Source of the DNA: Diogma glabrata
Lineage: Eukaryota; Arthropoda; Insecta; Diptera; Cylindrotomidae
Reading direction: 5' to 3'
DNA length: 64,000 nt
NCBI GenBank assembly: GCA_963693315.1
Contig: OY856186.1
Coordinates: forward strand, 278,833,491-278,897,490
This document shows positions 57,611-64,000 of this stretch, piece after piece; position 1 is the first letter of the stretch; every line of letters starts with the position of its first letter. The notes under the pieces were generated by a model. It was not told the origin of the DNA. It did not search any database and saw only the letters and a program-made list of their open reading frames with translations. The translations under genes and the position numbers were made by a program.

Positions 57611-57736
57611 CGGTCTGAAAGACCTAAGTATTGAATTCTCGAGCCAAAAGTGAAATTCTTACCGCCACGTTTTTGGCATTTCTCGACTTTTTAGGACCCA
57701 CTGATTCTAAAGAAGCAAAAAAAATGTATGTCTGCC

Positions 57737-57760
57737 TGCCGGCAGGCCGGCCGGCCGTCA
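57737..57760. repeat. GC-rich palindromic patch
   Basis: CTGCCTGCCGGCAGGCCGG followed by CCGGCCGTC: about 24 bases almost free of A and T within an AT-rich background. Self-complementary around GCCGGC. Confidence 0.7.
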
Positions 57761-58039
57761 TTACCAATGAAATCTAAAAAAAAACGCTGAAGGGATTTCA
57801 AAAATTTTTTTCCTAAAAATAGGTATACTCAAGGGACAGGTCCGAAAGAATGCTGTGTTCGATAACTGTACCGGAAGTGTGTCAAAAGGATCTTTAAGTG
57901 TGTCAGAAATAGCAAATTTTCATATTTTTAGCTTAAAAACGTTCATTTTAAGTGATTACGATTAGGAACATTGAATTTGGAGAAACCTTGATGGTAGGGA
58001 TTGGTATGTGAGATCAAAAACTAGATTATTACATTAGAA

Positions 58040-58500
58040 GTTTGTCAAAAAAATGTTGTCAAGTGTGTCAAAAGATAGATTTTTATTTATTTTTTACCCA
58101 ATTTTTTGGTAAAAAATAAAATTAACTATTTGTATGACACGAAATTTTATTATTATTATAGAGATTATGGTATTATAAGTTTGTCAAAAAAATGTTGTCA
58201 AGTATGTCAAAAGAAAGATTTTTAATTATTTTTACCCAATTTTTGGAAAAAAAAAAATGAATTATTTGTATGACATGAAATTTTATTATTATTATAGAGA
58301 TTATGGTATTATAAGTTTGTCAAAAAAAATGTTGTCAAGTGTGTCAAAAGAAAGATTTTTGTTTATTTTTTTTTACCATTTTTTGGAAAAAAATAAAATT
58401 AATTATTTGTATGACATAAAGTTTTATTATTATTATAGAGAATTATGGCATTATAAGTTTGTCAAAAAAATAATTTCAAGTGTGTCAAAAAACGATTTGA
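58040..58500. repeat. Tandem repeat, period about 139 bp, 3.3 units
   Basis: TTTGTCAAAAAAATGTTGTC recurs at 58041, 58180, 58316 and (changed) 58458. Each unit contains AAGTGTGTCAAAAG, ATTATTTGTATGACA and TTTTATTATTATTATAGAGA. It lies in the right arm of the fold-back; the left arm has a single unit of this sequence. Confidence 0.88.
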
Positions 58501-58824
58501 AACGTTTTTTGACACACTTGACATTATTATAAAAACGTATCATATTTTAACTAAATTATGTTAATTTATGATCTGTTATAATTTTCCGGCAACGTATTGA
58601 TGTTTGGTGTTAGTTTTGTAAAAAATTTCTAAACAGATATAAAAAAATACATGTACTTTAACAAAGAGTTTTATGTTTGATATACATCGCTGACCAAAAC
58701 TAAAAACAATATCCTCATAAAAGTGTTTTGCCGAATACTATATCAAAATTCTTAGCCCAGACCGAAGTCTTGATATCTCAGAGCTGTGAGATTCCAGCCC
58801 CTTCATATTTTAAGTTTTATTTTA

Positions 58825-59495
58825 CAAATAAATTCTTTTTGTAAATAAATAGATGATGGCGGCAATGTTAAGTTAAAAATTTAGTTTTAAAGAAGGAGTT
58901 CTATTCTGAAAACCAAATGTAGAGTAACTGAAATAAAACCGTTGTAGAGTCAGGAATATATAATAGAAACGTAAACCGAGCGGTTAGTTATTTTTTAAGT
59001 ATAATCAGATTAAGAGTAAGTTCAGTAGAAAAAAAGCATTTAAAAGAACATTCTGGTTTTAGCATAAATATATTTATATTTATATTTACGAAGTTAATAA
59101 AAAATCTTAAGAGAAAGTTTTAACATAGTATAAAATTTATAAACGTTTTTCAAAAGAAACAAAAAATTACAGATGTGTTTTTAATAAATCAAAAGTGAAT
59201 TTCTCTTGTGTCCTCTTGTGGTTACATACTGAAAAAAACAAGTCCTATTTCCAATCGAAATGCAGTTATTTCAACCTCACCATGCGGTCAGATATGGCGA
59301 ATCGAACTACGAAATTGCTTCAACAACTGTACGATTATAAACCGATGTAGTTGAGACAAAATATTTATGTTCACACGAAATATTTATGTGAAAATAAAAT
59401 ATAGTTCAATTAATCTAAAAAACTTAAATTTTAAAATGAAAAATTCATGATATAAGGCCAAAGAAATTTTTTTTCAGGGAATAGTTATTTACATA
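58825..59495. other. No gene seen
   Basis: AT-rich DNA, nothing recognised. Confidence 0.55.
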
Positions 59496-59498
59496 TCG

Positions 59499-59598
59499 AA
59501 GGCTGAAAGTAGAAGATTACGCCAGCGGTTCATATTGAAGCCCGATGCGAAGCGAGGGCTTTTATTGAACCAAGGGCGTAATCTTCCTTTCAGCCTGA
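59499..59598. mobile_element. 100-bp hairpin MITE with CpG-rich apex
   Basis: AGGCTGAAAG, AGATTACGCC, GGTTCA and GAAGCCC in the left arm are inverted in the right arm (GGGCTT, TGAACC, GGCGTAATCT, CTTTCAGCCT), with apex GATGCGAAGCGA. Arms of about 45 bp. Confidence 0.7.
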
Positions 59599-59604
59599 GT
59601 GTAT

Positions 59605-60990
59605 GTACAACGTTTTAAGCACAACTGCACAACTTTATTGTAGTATAAATCAATTTTTGAATTTTTTATACTCGCTAGACATTTTGAAAATTATGCTAAA
59701 CATGCCATGATTTTCTCTATAAACTTCATACAATAATTTATTTGTTTGTTCTAATTTTATTAATATTTTACGGGCGGTAAATTAGAAAAATATATTAATA
59801 TTTCATATAGCAACGGGATTCTATTTTACGGATGTAAAGTTCAACTTCCAGCCGCGATAACTAGGATGTAAAATGTGTTTTACGATTCGTTTGTGCGTAA
59901 ATAGTTATTAACTTTATTCAACTACTGTTAATTTGGATATAACATTTTATAAATTTAATTGAACCTCGATCTGTTGTTAGGAAAATGTTATCGTGTTGTT
60001 GTCCCAATCACGGTGAAATTATTTGTAAATAATTTTTCTTTGCATGAACAATAAATTGCCAACTTCGAAATGAGGTTGTCATTACCTCAATTTTTTTTTC
60101 AGTGCAAAAAATATTTAAATTAAAATTTTTCGAAATCATAGCATTTCGGCAAAATTAACGTTTCTTTATTTAAATATAAAATGAAAAGTATCGTAACATA
60201 CTGTGGTTGGTTTTACGAAAAATATTTTGAATTTAATTTGAATTTTAACAAATATTTTTTTAACTCATGGAAATGGATATATTGTACATATTATATGCGT
60301 TTTGCATATAAATGGACTCGTTTTATAATTTACTAGAAATATTAAAATCGCCATAACTGAGATGTTATAAATATTAGAAACAGCAAACAAATTTTTGAGA
60401 ATACAATCATACAAATCGTTGGGTGCAGAAAAATTTCGACCGCCTATTGTTCCTGATAGGGAATTGGCTGTTCATTTAGTGTTTTTATTAGTTTTATAAA
60501 AACCAAAAACCTTAACATAGCAATTCCTTCCAAATATTTCTACGTCTGACGAATCTCTTTTGTAAACTATATACTTGAGTTGAATATATGTTACAACCTA
60601 ATCTCACCATCGTTTTGTAAACAATTGATTAGAATTTAATTGAAAATTCAAATAATTGTTTTAGAATTTTTGTGTAATTTTCTCACCTGCTAAATCAAAC
60701 AAAATCAGACTGTAAAAAAATAGTTTGTATATTTGTCTTCAAAGTAATTTTTTTGTTTGATTTTTGCGAAATGGTTGAAGGAGTTTGGAGGTGATAATTG
60801 TTATTCATATAAATTATTTTCTTTTGTTTTTGGTAATTTTAGAATATGCATCGATATGGGTGGGATCATTTATATTTGCCTAAAAATGTTTATGTGGGAT
60901 ATTCGTTGCAGCTAGATTTTAGTTAGATGATGCAATTGGATGATGTAATGTAAGGACAATAAAAAACTTAAAAGTTACATGTAATCGGTT
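59605..60990. other. No gene seen; one 45-bp repeat
   Basis: GATGAGGTTG-like sequence TTCGAAATGAGGTTGTCATT with a T-run and CAGTG (60063-60107) recurs at 62591-62638. Otherwise AT-rich without coding similarity. Confidence 0.5.
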
Positions 60991-60994
60991 TCTA

Positions 60995-61990
60995 CCCAAG
61001 TAGGTTTTGTCAGATACTGACATACGGCCAAGCACTGGCCCATTAATAGATAACAGTACTTGGCTATTGTTATTGGGCCAGTACTAGAACCATTCATCAG
61101 CCGATCTATGGTTTACAGAAAATAGCCAGTATATTGTTACCTTTGAATGGCCAAGCACTCGCCCATGAATGGTAAATATTACTTGGCTATTGTTATAGTG
61201 CCATTACTGTAACCATGAATCGGCAAATCTACCGCTTATAGAAAATTGCCAGTGCAGTTTACTTTGAATGGTCAAGCAATGGTCCAATTTGAACGGTCAA
61301 GCAACGGCGTTAATGGTTAACATTAATTGGCTATTGTTATTGGGCCAGTACTGCAGCCATGAATTTGCCGATCTTTGTCATTTTTTAAAATTTCACTAAA
61401 TATTATCCGTTTTAAAAATATATATTTTGAAAAATTTCACATATATAGTTTAGTTATCGCTTCTCGGCTGAAAGATTATAATTATATTGAAATTTTGTAA
61501 ATAATTTATTTAAATTTATATATGAAAATATTATTTTATATTTTTTTTAATGGCCGAGTACTGGCAGTCATGTTTTCCAGTACTCGGTCACTCTTGCATT
61601 ACTGTTAATGGATCATTACTGAGCCAGTTGTATGGGGAGTTCTGATTTTTTTCCGTCATTTTTATTTTAAATTATTTTGTATTTAATTTATTTAAATTTA
61701 CATATGATAATATTTTTATTTTTTTTAACTCCCAGTCATGGTTGCCAGTATTTGGCCATTACTACAATACTGGTCATCATTATTGGTCCGTTACTAGGCC
61801 AACTGTACATCTTGTATGGGCCATGTTGTTTTGTCTCTGGCCCATGAATGGCAACCATTTACTGTCCGAAGTTATCATCCAGTAAAATTATATTAATGAC
61901 CCAGTCGTGGTTGCCAGTACTCGTCCATTGCTGAATTACTGGTTGCCAGTAATGGACCATTACTGGACCAGTTGTACAACCTTGTATGGG
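60995..61990. mobile_element. TIR element, 996 bp, TA target site, internal repeats
   Basis: The left end CCCAAGTAGGTTTTGTC and the right end (inverted: CCCATACAAGGTTGTAC) are imperfect TIRs flanked by TA (60993-60994 and 61991-61992). The left part has units starting GGCCAAGCACT(G/C)GCCCAT at 61026, 61149 and 61270 (period about 122). The right part has inverted-sense units around GGTTGCCAGTA. The core 61386-61482 matches 2065-2160 of the TIR element at 1242-2525. Non-coding. Confidence 0.75.
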
Positions 61991-62635
61991 TATTATATTT
62001 TAATCTAGATTGTTTATTATTTAGCCATTTATTGAAAATTGAAATAAACAACAATAAACAAACAACAAACCGCAAACAAACATGCAATGCAAACCGATCA
62101 ACATAACTGCAGTTATTGTTTAAATTGTTGCACTGAAATTGTAAAAACGAATATCATTGGTTAACAATAAATCGTTGATAGTTTGTTGTACAATAAATTA
62201 CGAATAACATTATAATAGATCAATTGTGTTAAAAATTATTTTGTTTTTTCTATTTCATTGTTCTAACGAATGGAGGAGTGGCTAATTATACATATATGTG
62301 TTAAGTTAAGTCATTGAAAATGAAGTGCCAAGATTTTTCATAAAATAATTTGAAAATTGGTACTTATGTCATACAATAAAATTTCAAAACTGATATTACG
62401 GTATTGAAATTGGGCAAACCGGTATATCTATACGAATTTATTTATTTATTTACTATAAATACGATTTCATATAATTTACAAAAAAACGAAAATGTTTACA
62501 AATAAAAAATTGATTAGCATCATATATATACAAATAATAATAATTATTATTAAATTATTAAAGTTAATTAAGAATGTTTATAAACAGTTAACTTCGAGAT
62601 GAGGTTGAGGTTGTCATTCTTTAATTTTTTTTCAG

Positions 62636-62880
62636 TGTGGCAAATCTTAGATTATTTAATAATGCAAACTCAGATATCTCTACCATTTTGTCCCTTAAAA
62701 ACCGATAATGAAGTCCCGTTCTATATTCCGTGTAGCAGACCGCAGAATGTAGCACATCCTCTCATTAATCAGGATGAAGACCTTGTACCTATTCAAATCT
62801 TGTTTGCCGATTATAGTAACGTTATGCAAAAGGACTTATTTTTCCAAAATGAATATAAATGTCTGCGCAGTTTAAACAAT
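62636..62880 (-). pseudogene. RTE endonuclease fragment, internally deleted
   Basis: Compared with the intact RTE (plus coordinates 27910-28360), this stretch keeps short matching blocks in the same order: ATTATTTAATAATGCAAACTCAG, GATATCTCT--C--TGTCCCTTAAA, ATAATGAAGTC, GTAGCA-ATCCTCTCA and CAAATCTTGTTTGCCGATTAT. The intervening parts are lost. An old, deletion-riddled RTE remnant on the minus strand. Confidence 0.75.
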
Positions 62881-62884
62881 TAAA

Positions 62885-64000
62885 ATAAGCGTACATTAAA
62901 CCCTCAGAACGCATTCTGTTGTAATTTTAATTGGCCGACTAACATTTTGTTTTGTTTTAATTGGATATTTTTTTCAACAGAACATATCCGTATGGTTGAA
63001 CCCGAAACAAGTTGAGATACGTTCAAACTACATATAACAAACATTAAAAACAAAGCTGAAGAAATCGTCAAATTGTTATAAATAAAATGTATTCTGTAAA
63101 CTATAAACTCATAATTTGTATGTACAAAGGAGTTGCCATCATAGATTGGTTTTTACAAACCAATAAAACACATAACAATAAAAAAATCTAAAAATAATCT
63201 TTCAATTAAAATTCATCTAACATAAAAAAAATGCTTGTTCTTGAAATAATTAAGAATTTTCTAAGATAAACAAGTTATGATCACATATTCAAAAATATTA
63301 TGTTAGATCAGAAATATGAATAATTGATAACATTCATTCGTATATGTAATTGATTTTTGGAAATTTAATTTTAATAATATTTAGATTTAAGTAAGAATAA
63401 ATGTTATGATAAATCATTAATATATGCCATGATTACAAGATAAAGGTGATGAGCAATTATAGATAAATCACACATATTGAAATGAATAACGATTAGGTTT
63501 TGAATGTGATTTGTATTGTCAAACTATTCTAATCAAATAAAATCTTATCCATTTGCTATTTATTTCGTGTAACTGACATAAATTTGTGATATTAGAATAC
63601 GTGTGAATAAAAATTCAACTCGCTCCCGTCAATTTGTTGTTATTTTTACTTAACTCTATATTAGATTAAACAAATATTCAAATTGTTGCATCGTTACTTA
63701 ACCTTACCACCTAAATGTTTTTATTATAGACATATAAATTAATTGAAATTGGTTTTTAAGTTAAATTACTGTGATGGTTTTATTAAATATCCAATCTAAT
63801 CATTAAAAATTAAAATGTTTTATTTTATAGACAATGAGAAAGAAAACTATAAATTTGCTCGTTTTATAGGCATCTTAGCTCCACAATGCAAATGCTGCAT
63901 TTTCATCACCTTTCAAAGATGTTAGGCTAAAATTTTATACTTTTGATCCAGATTATATTTTTCCACACTGCTTGCGGATTTTATATTCTTTTACCATAAC
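62885..64000. other. No gene seen
   Basis: AT-rich DNA to the window edge; nothing recognised. Confidence 0.55.

Larger units (their letters stand above)
54117..58818. mobile_element. 4.7-kb fold-back composite element
   Basis: The outer arms 54117-54375 and 58562-58818 are inverted homologues (AATATGAAGGGGCTG; CACAGCTCTGA; GACTTCGGTCTGGG; GATGTATATCAAACATAAAA). After array sequences of different kinds, the inner arms 55450-55745 and 57612-58085 are again inverted homologues, close to 90 percent identical by eye (TGACACACTTGACAAC; CTCACATACCAATCCC; CTTCCGGTACA; GGTCTTTCAGACCGAAG). The centre holds an LTR copy and a hairpin MITE. This resembles Drosophila FB architecture in having long arms with internal tandem repeats. 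No transposase seen. Confidence 0.75.

Overview
The window looks like gene-free, repeat-choked nuclear DNA of a higher fly (brachyceran or calyptrate dipteran). It is very AT-rich. No exon of a host protein gene, rRNA or ordinary tRNA gene could be recognised. Almost everything identifiable is transposable-element DNA: RTE, CR1/jockey-like and other LINEs, a mag-like Ty3/gypsy and a BEL/Pao relic, hAT, PIF/Harbinger-type and other terminal-inverted-repeat (TIR) elements, a Helitron relic, hairpin MITEs and several tandem arrays. The assignment to flies rests on this element mix and base composition, not on a diagnostic host gene.

Left part (1-23 kb). A TIR element with about 112-bp internal repeats (1242-2525) is followed by a broken BEL/Pao retrotransposon (2733-4373, minus strand) split by a 556-bp fold-back. 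A mag-like gypsy relic (about 8626-12855, minus strand) has an 850-bp hAT element next to its 3' end and a 4.3-kb hAT (12856-17113) in its leader. That hAT in turn contains two LINE insertions, each with its own target-site duplication (TSD). To the right lie a CR1/jockey-like LINE (19975-21404) and two tandem arrays.

Middle (23-38 kb). Two PIF/Harbinger-type MITEs with TTA and TAA TSDs (23814-24266 and 29991-30438, opposite orientations) flank a complete RTE LINE (25534-28876). This RTE has a perfect 14-bp TSD and an uninterrupted endonuclease plus reverse-transcriptase frame, and is the youngest and most intact element in the window. Then come a 2.7-kb TIR composite, a three-unit MITE array, a degraded Helitron helicase and a solo LTR (37283-38061).

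Right part (38-64 kb). This is mostly gene-free AT-rich DNA with dispersed repeats, a LINE 3' end and a decayed RTE (50140-53029) whose 5' untranslated region is nearly identical to that of the intact RTE although the proteins differ clearly. A 4.7-kb fold-back composite (54117-58818) carries minisatellites and a second copy of the solo-LTR sequence. A TIR element (60995-61990) shares a roughly 95-bp core with the one at 1242-2525.

Nothing here suggests a host pathway or operon. The interest is the insertion stratigraphy, the conserved RTE leader, and non-autonomous element architectures that do not fit a family I can name.
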